Source of the DNA: Pseudobutyrivibrio sp. ACV-2
GTDB lineage: Bacteria; Bacillota; Clostridia; Lachnospirales; Lachnospiraceae
Assembly: GCF_900107545.1 (NCBI RefSeq)
Contig: NZ_FNQZ01000002.1
Span: 1 to 64,000 of the forward strand
DNA length: 64,000 nucleotides
Direction of reading: 5' to 3'
Below the pieces are notes generated by a model. That model was not told where the DNA came from. It did no database searches and saw only the letters and a list, made by a program, of their open reading frames with translations. Shown one piece after another: positions 32,061-40,551 of the stretch. Position 1 is the first letter of the stretch, and each line of letters starts with the position of its first letter. The translations under genes and the position numbers were made by a program.

Positions 32061-33455
32061 TTAATCACCTATCTCGGCCGCGCTAAGCTCAGTATCATCT
32101 GCTGCGATGTATACCTTTGCCTGACGACCCCATTTATTATTTGGAAAATACTCAATAACTTTATTGAAGCATTCCATTGCAGAGTCTGTATCCCCTGTCA
32201 ATCTGTAGCAATCACCAAGTAGGAACAATGCTGCACCTTCATTGTATTTTTCATCCGTATCTACAACATTTTTTAGATTAATGATTGCGCTCTCGTAATT
32301 TTCTTCTGTATAGAAGGCGTTGCCCTCTTCATAATAGCCTTCAGTCATAGCCGGGCCAAGTTCTGCATATAGATTGTCGTATGCAATCTGTCCCTGCTCG
32401 CCCATAACATCTTTTGTGACAAGCTGAATATATTCACAGGCGGTTTTGCTATCTCCTGAAGCATAATAATTCTGAGCCGCCCAGAGATTGTCATAGGATG
32501 TAGAAACATCCTGCTTATTATCAAACGCAGAAAGGCTTGTTTTAAGTTTATCTATCTCCTCCTGTAGGGCATCATTTTCTGAACGAGCCTCAGCTAAAGT
32601 TTCGTTTAAACTGATAACCGTTTGGGTGTTACCATCCGTCATGTTGCTACGGACAGTTGGAACTACAAGGAAAAAGCAAATCAAAAGTCCTACAACAAGT
32701 CCAAGAAGAATATTAACAAGACTTGTTCTGGTGTTATCAAGCATACTTCTAAGAGAAGTTTCCGTCATGATAACAGTATCGTTTCCATCAGAAAATGAGA
32801 TGACATCATTTTTCTTTTTGTGTCTTTTATTACTTTCCTTTAATCTGGCCTTAATCTCATGATTGTAACGAATCGTTGTAGTATTGTTGTTATCTATTTT
32901 AGCAGCAGCTGTGAGAACTTTTCTAGCATCTGCAAATTTACCATCCTCGATGTATATAAGTCCTAACAACTGATGAGCCTTTAAAAGATTAGGATTCTGG
33001 CTAATTACTTTTTTCAGCTGAATCGTAGCCAAATCCCTGTTGCCCGACTTACAGTATTCAATTGCCTGATTATACTTTTTGATAGTGGAATTTAGTTTAC
33101 TTAGAAGTCCAGGGTCGCTTTCTATCTCTGCCAAATATCTGTCTGCATCCGGATTATCATTTTCCTGCAGATTTTTAGACAATACCCATTCATTAATAGC
33201 TCTGACTGTCTCCCCAATCTGATAGTAGCACAGTCCAAGCAAATTTCTGGCTCTTGTATTGTATTTGTAATACTGTAAAGATGATTTAAGTGCCTCAATA
33301 GCACCTGTCATATCCTTTACTTTCGCTTTTTCTAAGCCCTGATTATAGAACACGTAAGAAGTGTAAATTATCTGTTTGTATAACAAAATATCGGCGCCGC
33401 AGTTGTAACAGATTTTACTATTAGCTACTTCGGCACCACACATAAAACATTGCAT
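32061..33455 (-). CDS. Zinc-ribbon, TPR and transmembrane protein of unknown function
   Basis: This 464-residue protein begins with a zinc ribbon (Cys3, Cys6, Cys16, Cys19). TPR helices follow (about 25-205), then one transmembrane segment (about 244-268), a coiled coil (about 280-315) and a second TPR region (about 320-450). The last includes GDCYRLTGDTDSAMECFNKV. The layout implies TPR scaffolds on both sides of the membrane joined by one helix. The partners are unknown. It lies between a 48-residue gene and cdd in an operon headed by a DUF342 protein. Confidence 0.8.
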   Translation of the reverse strand: MQCFMCGAEVANSKICYNCGADILLYKQIIYTSYVFYNQGLEKAKVKDMTGAIEALKSSLQYYKYNTRARNLLGLCYYQIGETVRAINEWVLSKNLQENDNPDADRYLAEIESDPGLLSKLNSTIKKYNQAIEYCKSGNRDLATIQLKKVISQNPNLLKAHQLLGLIYIEDGKFADARKVLTAAAKIDNNNTTTIRYNHEIKARLKESNKRHKKKNDVISFSDGNDTVIMTETSLRSMLDNTRTSLVNILLGLVVGLLICFFLVVPTVRSNMTDGNTQTVISLNETLAEARSENDALQEEIDKLKTSLSAFDNKQDVSTSYDNLWAAQNYYASGDSKTACEYIQLVTKDVMGEQGQIAYDNLYAELGPAMTEGYYEEGNAFYTEENYESAIINLKNVVDTDEKYNEGAALFLLGDCYRLTGDTDSAMECFNKVIEYFPNNKWGRQAKVYIAADDTELSAAEIGD

Positions 33456-33475
33456 ATTATTCTCCGTAAAAATCG

Positions 33476-33622
33476 CTATTGCTTTGTAGTGTTATTCTGA
33501 GCTGTCATGTTATAAAGCAAATCTGTAAGGTCTGTTAAATCTCTGGCCTTGATATCTGCCTCCGCCTGTTCTACTTCAATGGCTGGCTCATACTTTTTAA
33601 GTTCTTCCTCGAAATCGATCAT
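33476..33622 (-). CDS. Small protein of 48 residues
   Basis: This short gene begins MIDFEEELKKYEPAIEVEQA and ends AQNNTTKQ. It has AGAGGG at the right distance before its ATG and sits in the 190-base gap between the DUF342 and TPR genes, which otherwise would be unexplained. It is acidic and predicted helical, with a heptad-like pattern. Coding is supported by position, start signal and a 49-codon uninterrupted frame. The function is unknown. It may be an adaptor for the DUF342 or TPR protein. Confidence 0.7.
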   Translation of the reverse strand: MIDFEEELKKYEPAIEVEQAEADIKARDLTDLTDLLYNMTAQNNTTKQ

Positions 33623-33645
33623 TTTTCCCTCTTTATCTAGTGAAG

Positions 33646-35073
33646 TTATTTTTTATTTTTCGGGAGACTGGCTTCTCCAACTAATCTTGTCAACTTTATT
33701 CCTTCAGGGCTCTTGCTGATTTCCACGCGATCATGATCACTATTGATGGCCACATTGTGATCATCAACAGATACATTGGTACCTGCATAGAGTCTGCGGA
33801 ATACTTTGATAGTAGCATCCTTTCCTGAGACAATTATCTCTTTCATCTTTGACAGACGTTTAGTCTCTTCAAGAACGATAGCTTCGTCACGAATACGCAC
33901 TCTAAGAAGCTGCATTCTACGTGGATCTTCCTTGTAGTTGATTCCACGCTCCTGCCCTATTTTATCAAAGTCTTCTATACCCTTTTTGATTTTCATTACG
34001 TTTGAATTGATGGCTTCGATTTTGTTAGCCAACATTTCAAAGGCGGCAATTCTTTCCACATCAACGCCTACTGCAACGTTGGTGATTGTTCCAAAGGAAT
34101 TACCAATGTCGTTTACTTCTATTCCTTGAACTGCAGAAACATAGCCTCCTATGATAGACGCATTGTTTCCATTCAACTCCACACGACCATTACAACTAAT
34201 CTTGCTCTTAAAGAAATAATCCGCTGTTATATTTCCATTGCAAGTAATAGTGGCGTACTCAACAAACTGAGCTGTCAGGGTGCCACCGCAATTTATAACT
34301 GTTTTTTCGTTGCCCTTTACTCCGGACAAAAGGAACAAATCCTTACCAGAGCGAATCTCCGAATCCTCGATTAGGCCATCAATGATAACATTGCCTGCTG
34401 CATCGATAATCGCACCATCATGAACGCCGCCATGGATAATAACGTCACCATTAAACTTAATATTTCCGGTTTCAATTCCAACATCTCCCTGAACCTCATG
34501 TACTGGAGATATTAAAATCTTGCCTTGTTGAACCTCAATTTTGCCTGAGATTAGCGCTGTATAGGTAAGGTTATCCTTGGAACGATCAAAGCCACGTCCA
34601 AACAATGGTGGTAAATCACGAACCGGTTTCGGCTCTAATATCTGGCCTCTGACAGACATACCCCTAGACCCTTGAATTGCAGGATGATAAATAGCGATAA
34701 CATCACCCTTTTCCACAGTCTCAATAGTCTTAATGCTCATGTAATCAGCTGTTCCATCAGGACGTATTGTAGGCTTTCTATTAAATTTAGTTTCAAAGGT
34801 GTATTCAAAATATCCTGGAGTACCCTGCTGTTGAGGTGTTCCCTCGGCCACCTTTATAGCGCGGCCATATATAGGATTATCCGCAAGTCTCTCCAAGGCA
34901 TCCTGATCAATTCCAAAAGTAACATTGGCGCTATGCAAGAACCCAAGTAACTGAGACGCAGTAAACCTGGGCACTTCATTTTTTCCATCTGGAATCTTGA
35001 AGGTCAATGTAGCCTCCAAACCATTGGATGATACCTGAACTTTTGGTGCTTGAGCTGGTATAGGCCCTGCCAT
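33646..35073 (-). CDS. FapA/DUF342 domain protein
   Basis: This 475-residue cytoplasmic protein has the DUF342 (FapA) architecture. It has an N-terminal mixed domain (about 10-150), a central right-handed beta-helix of polymorphic repeats (about 170-330, such as GDVIIHGGVHDGAIIDAAG) and a C-terminal helical coiled region (about 345-420). Related proteins are linked to flagellar assembly or surface functions, but no flagellar gene is near. It heads the operon with the 48-residue protein, the TPR protein and cdd, from a strong promoter. Confidence 0.85.
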   Translation of the reverse strand: MAGPIPAQAPKVQVSSNGLEATLTFKIPDGKNEVPRFTASQLLGFLHSANVTFGIDQDALERLADNPIYGRAIKVAEGTPQQQGTPGYFEYTFETKFNRKPTIRPDGTADYMSIKTIETVEKGDVIAIYHPAIQGSRGMSVRGQILEPKPVRDLPPLFGRGFDRSKDNLTYTALISGKIEVQQGKILISPVHEVQGDVGIETGNIKFNGDVIIHGGVHDGAIIDAAGNVIIDGLIEDSEIRSGKDLFLLSGVKGNEKTVINCGGTLTAQFVEYATITCNGNITADYFFKSKISCNGRVELNGNNASIIGGYVSAVQGIEVNDIGNSFGTITNVAVGVDVERIAAFEMLANKIEAINSNVMKIKKGIEDFDKIGQERGINYKEDPRRMQLLRVRIRDEAIVLEETKRLSKMKEIIVSGKDATIKVFRRLYAGTNVSVDDHNVAINSDHDRVEISKSPEGIKLTRLVGEASLPKNKK

Positions 35074-35108
35074 AAGAACCCCCTAAACCAAATAATAAAC
35101 TAGAAAAT

Positions 35109-35148
35109 GTACTATCTACATGCGCAAACCGCACAATATAGATAGTAC
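35109..35148 (-). other. 10-bp inverted repeat at the transcript start of the DUF342 operon
   Basis: GTACTATCTA (35109-35118) is perfectly complementary to TAGATAGTAC (35139-35148) with a 20-base loop. The predicted start site is near 35143, so this is either an operator overlapping +1 or a hairpin at the 5' end of the mRNA. Confidence 0.65.
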
Positions 35149-35149
35149 A

Positions 35150-35178
35150 ATTATAATTCTCTATTTTTACTTTGTCAT
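35150..35178 (-). promoter_or_regulatory. Promoter of the DUF342-TPR-cdd operon
   Basis: On the minus strand ATGACA (35173-35178), a 17-base spacer and a perfect TATAAT (35150-35155) give a near-consensus sigma-A promoter. Confidence 0.75.
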
Positions 35179-35228
35179 GATGTTCACGAAATTTTTTACT
35201 TTTTCATTAAAATTTCACTTTTGCGTTA

Positions 35229-35906
35229 TTAATACTTTCCGTCGTTTGGAAGCCCCTTAACGGCCTTTACAACACGGCTTGTACCAAGTCTTGATGCGCC
35301 AAGATCAATAAACTTCTGTGCGTCATCAAGTGATGCGATACCACCAGCAGCCTTGATAAGCTTGCCGTTTGTCATGTGGTCTGCCATAAGCTTGATATCC
35401 TCAAATGTTGCTCCGCCTGTTGAGAAGCCTGTAGATGTCTTGATGTAGTCTGCATCAGAGTTTGAAACTACTTCACACATCTTGATTTTCTCTTCATCTG
35501 TAAGAAGACAGCACTCGATAATAACCTTTAAGAGCTTACCCTTGCAGGCAGCCTTGATTGCATTGATTTCAGCAAGAACATCATCGTAACGTCCTTCCTT
35601 AACCCAACCAACATTGATAACCATATCTACTTCTTCAGCGCCATTATCTACAGCGTCTGATGCCATGAAGCACTTAGAAGCTGTTGTAGCATAACCATTT
35701 GGGAAGCCGATTACTGTACAGATTGGAAGGTGTCCACCCTGCTCCTTAACGTAATCTGCTGCCTGCTTTACAAAACTGGCTGGGATGCACACTGAAGCTG
35801 TTTCATACTTCATGCCGTCATCCACGATTCCTTTGATGTCGTTCCATGTTGCATCAACCCCAAGTAAAGTGTGATCGCATTTGCTTAAAATGTTTTTAAT
35901 ATCCAT
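35229..35906 (-). CDS. deoC: Deoxyribose-phosphate aldolase
   Basis: This 225-residue class I aldolase splits deoxyribose 5-phosphate into glyceraldehyde 3-phosphate and acetaldehyde in deoxynucleoside breakdown. The Schiff-base lysine lies in [14 protein letters not shown], and further conserved motifs are [11 protein letters not shown] and LIKAAGGI. The open frame continues upstream to 36023, but that part is translated repeat. AGGAGG five bases before ATG 35906 decides the start. It follows valS on the same strand behind an inverted pair of REP-like elements. Confidence 0.95.
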   Translation of the reverse strand: MDIKNILSKCDHTLLGVDATWNDIKGIVDDGMKYETASVCIPASFVKQAADYVKEQGGHLPICTVIGFPNGYATTASKCFMASDAVDNGAEEVDMVINVGWVKEGRYDDVLAEINAIKAACKGKLLKVIIECCLLTDEEKIKMCEVVSNSDADYIKTSTGFSTGGATFEDIKLMADHMTNGKLIKAAGGIASLDDAQKFIDLGASRLGTSRVVKAVKGLPNDGKY

Positions 35907-35919
35907 GATTACCTCCTGA

Positions 35920-36021
35920 CCCCTCATCCGCCCCTCCGGGGCACCTTCCCCCAGCGGGGGAAGGCTATTCTTTGGCTTCCCCCGCTGGGGGAAGCTGTCA
36001 CCGAAGGTGACTGATGAGGGC
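35920..36021. repeat. Inverted pair of REP-like palindromic elements, copy D
   Basis: D1 (35920-35964) reads CCCCTCATCCG, GCCCC-tcc-GGGGC, CACCTTCCCCC to GGGGGAAGGC. D2 (35975-36021) is the same skeleton in reverse orientation and belongs to the copy A subtype (variable stem GTCACC-ttc-GGTGAC). The two face each other tail to tail and can form a cruciform of about 100 bases in the deoC leader. Confidence 0.85.
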
Positions 36022-36038
36022 ACCCTTTTAATTATTTT

Positions 36039-38687
36039 TTAACGCATTGATGCAAGACGAGCTTCTACCTGTTCCATCATTGCTTCATATTTTGCAAGCT
36101 TTTCACGTTCTTCGGCAACCTTTGCCTCTGGTGCCTTGCTCATGAATTTCTCGTTTGAAAGCATTCCGCGTGAACGAGCAAGCTCTTTTTCAAGCTTTTC
36201 TTTTTCCTTTGTGAGGCGTTCCTTTTCCTTTTCGAAATCTACAAGATCTTCAAGTGGAACGAAAAGTGTTGCATCTGCAATAACTGCTGAAACAGCGTCA
36301 TCTCCGATGCCAAGCTTGTCTGCCTGAACGATTACATCTGTTGCACCTGCAAGGTTTGCAAATATTGGTGTGATTTCATCGAATATTGCACGTACCTCTG
36401 CAGACTCAGCAACGATGTGGATAGCAGCCTTCTTTGAAGGTGGAACATCCATATCTGTACGAAGCTGTCTCATACCACGAACAACATCCTTTGCACGTTC
36501 AACTTTTGCTTCTTCTACAGGGAAGTTGTTTGCTTCATCATATTCAGGCCAAGCTGAAAGCATGATAGTTTCTTCCTCGCTCTGAAGTGTGCAGAAGATT
36601 TCCTCTGTGATGAATGGCATGAATGGGTGAAGCATCTTTAATGCGTTTGTAAGTGCATACTTTGCTGTGTAAAGTGCTGCATTTTTGCTTGCTGTATATT
36701 CCTGAGAGTACATACGTGGCTTTACAATTTCGATGTACCAGTCACAGAACTCATCCCAAATAAAATCGTAAACCTTCTGAACTGCAATACCAAGCTCAAA
36801 TTTATCCATATTTTCGGTAACATCTTTGGCTAAAGTGTTAACCTTTGAGATAATCCATTTATCTTCTGTTGCAAGGTCGGCATCAGCTGGCTTTGTAACT
36901 TCGTTATCAGCAAGGTTCATCATGATGAAACGTGATGCATTCCATACCTTGTTTGCAAAGTTACGGCTGTTTTCAACACGCTCATTGTAGAAACGCATAT
37001 CGTTACCAGGTGCGTTACCTGTGATAAGTGTAAGACGAAGTGCGTCAGCGCCATAGTTGTCGATAATCTCAAGTGGATCAATACCATTTCCTAAAGACTT
37101 TGACATCTTGCGTCCCTGTGAATCACGAACGAGGCCGTGGATAAGTACAGTAGAAAATGGGCTCTTTCCTGTGTGAGCATAGCCTGAGAATACCATTCGG
37201 ATAACCCAGAAGAAGATGATATCATAACCCGTTACAAGTACATCTGTAGGATAGAAGTAGTCAAGCTCCTCTGTGTTTTCTGGCCATCCAAGTGTTGAGA
37301 ATGGCCAAAGTGCTGATGAGAACCATGTATCAAGTGTATCCTCGTCCTGCTTCATGTGAGTGTGTCCGCACTTAGGGCAAACTGTAGGAGCTTCTGCTGC
37401 AGGAGCAACTACTGTCTCGCCACACTTCTCGCAGTAATATGCAGGGATTCTGTGTCCCCACCAAAGCTGACGTGAAATACACCAGTCGCGGATGTTTTCA
37501 AGCCAGTGTAAATATGTCTTGTCGTAGTTCTTTGGTACGAATGTAAGCTCGCCTGTTTTGATAGCCTCGATAGCTGGCTTTGCAAGCTCTTCCATGGCAA
37601 CGAACCACTGTGGTTTTACCATTGGCTCTACTGTAGTGTTACATCTATCATGTGTACCAACGTTGTGTGTATGGTCTTCGATTTTTACAAGAAGTCCCAT
37701 TTCATCCATCTTTTTAACGATAATTTCACGGGCTTCGTATCTGTCCATTCCTTCGAACTCGCCACCGTTTGAATTGATAGTAGCATCATCGTTAAGGACA
37801 TTGATAACTGGAAGATTGTGTCTCTTACCAACCTCGAAATCGTTAGGGTCGTGAGCTGGTGTGATTTTAACAACACCTGTACCGAATTCCATATCAACAT
37901 ATTCATCAGCAACAACTGGAATCTCACGATTTACAAATGGAAGCATTACAGTCTTGCCGATGATATCCTGATATCTTTCATCCTTTGGATTTACAGCAAC
38001 AGCTGTATCACCAAGCATTGTCTCTGGACGTGTAGTAGCAAATGTAACAAAACGTCCTGGCTCTCCTACGATTTCGTACTTCATGTGCCAGAAATGTCCT
38101 GCCTGCTCCTCATGCTCTACCTCAGCATCAGAAATAGATGTCTGACAAACCGGGCACCAGTTGATGATGCGGTTGCCCTTGTAGATGTAGCCTTCCTTGT
38201 ATAACTTAACAAAAACATTTTCTACAGCCTTTGAGCAGCCTTCATCCATTGTGAATCTCTCGCGCTCCCAGTCAGCAGATGAACCCATTTTTTTAAGCTG
38301 ATTGATGATACGAGTACCATACTCATCCTTCCACTCCCAGCATTTTTCAAGGAAGCCCTCTCGTCCAAGGCTATCCTTTTCGATACCCTGCTTCTTAAGG
38401 TGCTCAATAACCTTTACCTCTGTAGCGATAGCTGCATGGTCTGTACCTGGCTGCCAAAGAGCTGAGTAGCCCTGCATTCTCTTGTAGCGGATAAGAATAT
38501 CCTGCATTGTATTGTCAAGGGCGTGGCCCATGTGAAGCTGTCCTGTGATATTTGGAGGTGGCATCACAATTGTAAATGGCTTTTTGCTGCGGTCTACTTC
38601 TGCATGGAAATAGCCATTTTCCTCCCATTTTTTATAAAGACGATCCTCTAGACCTTTTGGATCATAGGTCTTTGCTAATTCTTTCAT
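36039..38687 (-). CDS. valS: Valyl-tRNA synthetase
   Basis: This 882-residue class I synthetase charges tRNA-Val. It has the HMGH form of the HIGH motif in PPPNITGQLHMGHAL (about 37-51) and KMSKS in GRKMSKSLGNGIDP. It also has the editing (CP1) domain with TTRPETMLGDTAV, the WCISRQLWWGH segment, an anticodon-binding domain and a C-terminal coiled coil. The open frame begins ten codons earlier, but AAAGGA before ATG 38687 decides the start. The extra codons come from a GC-rich insert. Expression is controlled by a T-box leader. Confidence 0.97.
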   Translation of the reverse strand: MKELAKTYDPKGLEDRLYKKWEENGYFHAEVDRSKKPFTIVMPPPNITGQLHMGHALDNTMQDILIRYKRMQGYSALWQPGTDHAAIATEVKVIEHLKKQGIEKDSLGREGFLEKCWEWKDEYGTRIINQLKKMGSSADWERERFTMDEGCSKAVENVFVKLYKEGYIYKGNRIINWCPVCQTSISDAEVEHEEQAGHFWHMKYEIVGEPGRFVTFATTRPETMLGDTAVAVNPKDERYQDIIGKTVMLPFVNREIPVVADEYVDMEFGTGVVKITPAHDPNDFEVGKRHNLPVINVLNDDATINSNGGEFEGMDRYEAREIIVKKMDEMGLLVKIEDHTHNVGTHDRCNTTVEPMVKPQWFVAMEELAKPAIEAIKTGELTFVPKNYDKTYLHWLENIRDWCISRQLWWGHRIPAYYCEKCGETVVAPAAEAPTVCPKCGHTHMKQDEDTLDTWFSSALWPFSTLGWPENTEELDYFYPTDVLVTGYDIIFFWVIRMVFSGYAHTGKSPFSTVLIHGLVRDSQGRKMSKSLGNGIDPLEIIDNYGADALRLTLITGNAPGNDMRFYNERVENSRNFANKVWNASRFIMMNLADNEVTKPADADLATEDKWIISKVNTLAKDVTENMDKFELGIAVQKVYDFIWDEFCDWYIEIVKPRMYSQEYTASKNAALYTAKYALTNALKMLHPFMPFITEEIFCTLQSEEETIMLSAWPEYDEANNFPVEEAKVERAKDVVRGMRQLRTDMDVPPSKKAAIHIVAESAEVRAIFDEITPIFANLAGATDVIVQADKLGIGDDAVSAVIADATLFVPLEDLVDFEKEKERLTKEKEKLEKELARSRGMLSNEKFMSKAPEAKVAEEREKLAKYEAMMEQVEARLASMR

Positions 38688-38704
38688 CTTTCTGTCCTTT
38701 CTAA

Positions 38705-38832
38705 ATAAAGCGGCCATTTAGTGTTTCATGCTCCCGCAGGCCACCTTCCACACTCTCGCTGCGGTCCAGTGGGTCCTCACTCGGTGCGGAGCCTTCCTGC
38801 TCGCGCTCGCCTAGGTTGTGTAGCCGCTTTAT
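38705..38832. mobile_element. MITE-like GC-rich insert with 10-bp terminal inverted repeats in the valS leader
   Basis: ATAAAGCGGC (38705-38714) and GCCGCTTTAT (38823-38832) are perfect inverted repeats enclosing about 108 bases. The inside is far more GC-rich than its AT-rich surroundings. The insert lies between the T-box terminator and the valS ribosome binding site and has no ORF of its own. A target-site duplication is not clear, so mobility is only inferred. Confidence 0.45.
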
Positions 38833-38902
38833 AAATTAAACCTGTAGCTAAAAACTATCCACTATGTTTTCCTGAACCTAGACTATTAACGCAATTAAAA
38901 AA

Positions 38903-39140
38903 GCCCTGTATACGCATTACTACGTACACAGGGCGACATATACGGTATGGTCGCGTTACCACCTGCATTTATAACTCATCTTATTCCTTACGGGAACGAC
39001 TCGGGACGGCTTATACGCATAAGCGTTTTGTTCACCACCTGCTCCGAAGCTACCTTCATTAGCTCTGCTCCTAGGTCACCTTTCAGCCGGTGAGCGACCC
39101 TCTCTACAGGACGACACTAACTACTCCTCTTCATCATCGC
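38903..39140 (-). promoter_or_regulatory. Valine T-box riboswitch (valS leader)
   Basis: On the minus strand the leader shows Stem I (GAAGAGGAGTAG start, GTAGAGAGGG distal part), a specifier loop with GUA (39051-39053, a valine codon) and the T-box AGGTGGTAACGCG (38952-38964). It ends in the terminator GCCCTGT to ACAGGGC (38903-38934) followed by TTTTTT. Uncharged tRNA-Val binding would favour the antiterminator and switch on valS. Confidence 0.93.
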
Positions 39141-39157
39141 ATTTAAAAACTTAATTA

Positions 39158-39186
39158 ATGATATAAATATTTTTTGCTTATGTCAA
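39158..39186 (-). promoter_or_regulatory. Promoter of valS
   Basis: On the minus strand a consensus TTGACA (39181-39186), a 17-base spacer and TATCAT (39158-39163) lie just upstream of the T-box leader. Confidence 0.8.
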
Positions 39187-39237
39187 GGAATACGTGTACT
39201 AGTGTTATGTAATTTTAATGTTTTTAAAAATTTCTTC

Positions 39238-39266
39238 TTGCAATAATTTTTTAACCGTGTTATATT
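39238..39266 (+). promoter_or_regulatory. Promoter of the three-gene surface cassette
   Basis: TTGCAA (39238-39243), a 17-base spacer and TATATT (39261-39266) point toward the gene at 39382, leaving a leader of about 110 bases. It is divergent from the valS promoter. Confidence 0.6.
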
Positions 39267-39381
39267 ACCGCTTGTCTTTTTTTATAAATCAGGTTGTATC
39301 AACCAAATATTCCACAGGAATTAAATCATTCAAAATCACATTCATATTCCTTAACCTCAAAAACAGATAAGGAGTAATGAA

Positions 39382-40530
39382 ATGACAAAGTATATAAATA
39401 AAATCACACTATTTTTATCAGCACTAGCCATCGTGTTAATCGTGCTTCTATTAATGCGCTTTAAGGGACTTACCCTGTTCAAAAATGCCAGCGCAAATGA
39501 ACTAACTTCAGCGGATGCTGTCAAGGAGCTTAACAATTATGTGGACTCTAGTGACGGCTTCACCGATTCTCAAAAAGAGGCTCTGGATTTATTCATCAAC
39601 GATTATTTCAACAAAAACAATGTAACAACTGAAGAAGACATGGATATTGTCTACCAGATTATCGACGACAAATATGATTCCAACATGAAATCTTTGGAAG
39701 ATATCAAATCAGAACTTCAGATGAAACTAAATGCATCTTCCAACTCTGACAATATGCGCGTCGATGAAATTAATAAGCTCATCGGTGAAATAGACATCAT
39801 TCTTAATGACTCAAAGCAAACTTCGGAAGAGTACCAGACTAAATTCAAGGAAGATATTGACAACCTTGAGAAAAACTCCAAGGAAGAATTCGACAAAACC
39901 AATTCTGATGTAAATAAGCTTGAGTCAAAGACAAATAATAAATTTGAGGAAGTAATTAAAGACCTGACTGAGCTTGATAAAAAAACTGAAAATGAGTTTA
40001 CAAATGTTCATACCATTATCGAAGATCTTTCCAAAAACACTATGCCGGAACTTGATGATTTAAATAAAAACTTTAATGAAAAGCTCAACTCACTCCAGGA
40101 TGAAACATCTGCTAAAAGCGCTGAGTTGCAAGGCAATCTTGATAAAAGTGTGAGCAATTTGACTTCAGATATAAACTCAAAAGAGAATGGATTAAAGGGT
40201 CTTATCAGCGAATTAACGGAAAAGCTTCAATCTGAGAGTAAAAATATTTCTGAACTTATTAACAATTTTTCTGAAACATCCAAGCAGGAGGATGAAAAAC
40301 TAAACACACTCATTGAAGATAATGCAACAGAATTTAGAGGTGAAAATGAAAAATTAGGAAATCAGCTCAACTCGCTTTCTGAAACTGTTGAGGAAAATAA
40401 TGAACAGCTCTGGGCTGAGATAAACAAACTTCACAAACGTACAACTGATAATGGAGCAGAATTTAGATTTGGATATTCAAATGGTGTCTATGGCTATTAC
40501 GATAGCATGAACACATTTAAACCATTTTAG
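39382..40530 (+). CDS. Membrane-anchored coiled-coil protein of unknown function
   Basis: This 382-residue protein has one N-terminal transmembrane segment (about 8-27) and then a nearly continuous coiled coil (about 60-350) rich in Glu, Lys, Asn and Ser. A short aromatic tail (GYSNGVYGYYDSMNTFKPF) resembles the ends of some surface or tail-fibre-like proteins. With a single anchor the rod should project outside the cell. AAGGAG precedes ATG 39382, and an ATG four bases earlier meets a stop at once. It is the first gene of a plus-strand cassette followed by two secreted proteins. I do not recognise a named family. Confidence 0.75.
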   Translation: MTKYINKITLFLSALAIVLIVLLLMRFKGLTLFKNASANELTSADAVKELNNYVDSSDGFTDSQKEALDLFINDYFNKNNVTTEEDMDIVYQIIDDKYDSNMKSLEDIKSELQMKLNASSNSDNMRVDEINKLIGEIDIILNDSKQTSEEYQTKFKEDIDNLEKNSKEEFDKTNSDVNKLESKTNNKFEEVIKDLTELDKKTENEFTNVHTIIEDLSKNTMPELDDLNKNFNEKLNSLQDETSAKSAELQGNLDKSVSNLTSDINSKENGLKGLISELTEKLQSESKNISELINNFSETSKQEDEKLNTLIEDNATEFRGENEKLGNQLNSLSETVEENNEQLWAEINKLHKRTTDNGAEFRFGYSNGVYGYYDSMNTFKPF

Positions 40531-40551
40531 AGATGTAAGGAGTAAAAGTAT

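Noticed and set aside
35907-36023. 39-codon N-terminal extension of deoC
   Set aside because: It is translated repeat sequence. The AGGAGG and family start lie at ATG 35906.
39717-39902. Minus-strand frame rich in Ser and Leu inside the coiled-coil gene
   Set aside because: Antisense shadow of a biased coding sequence. No start signal.
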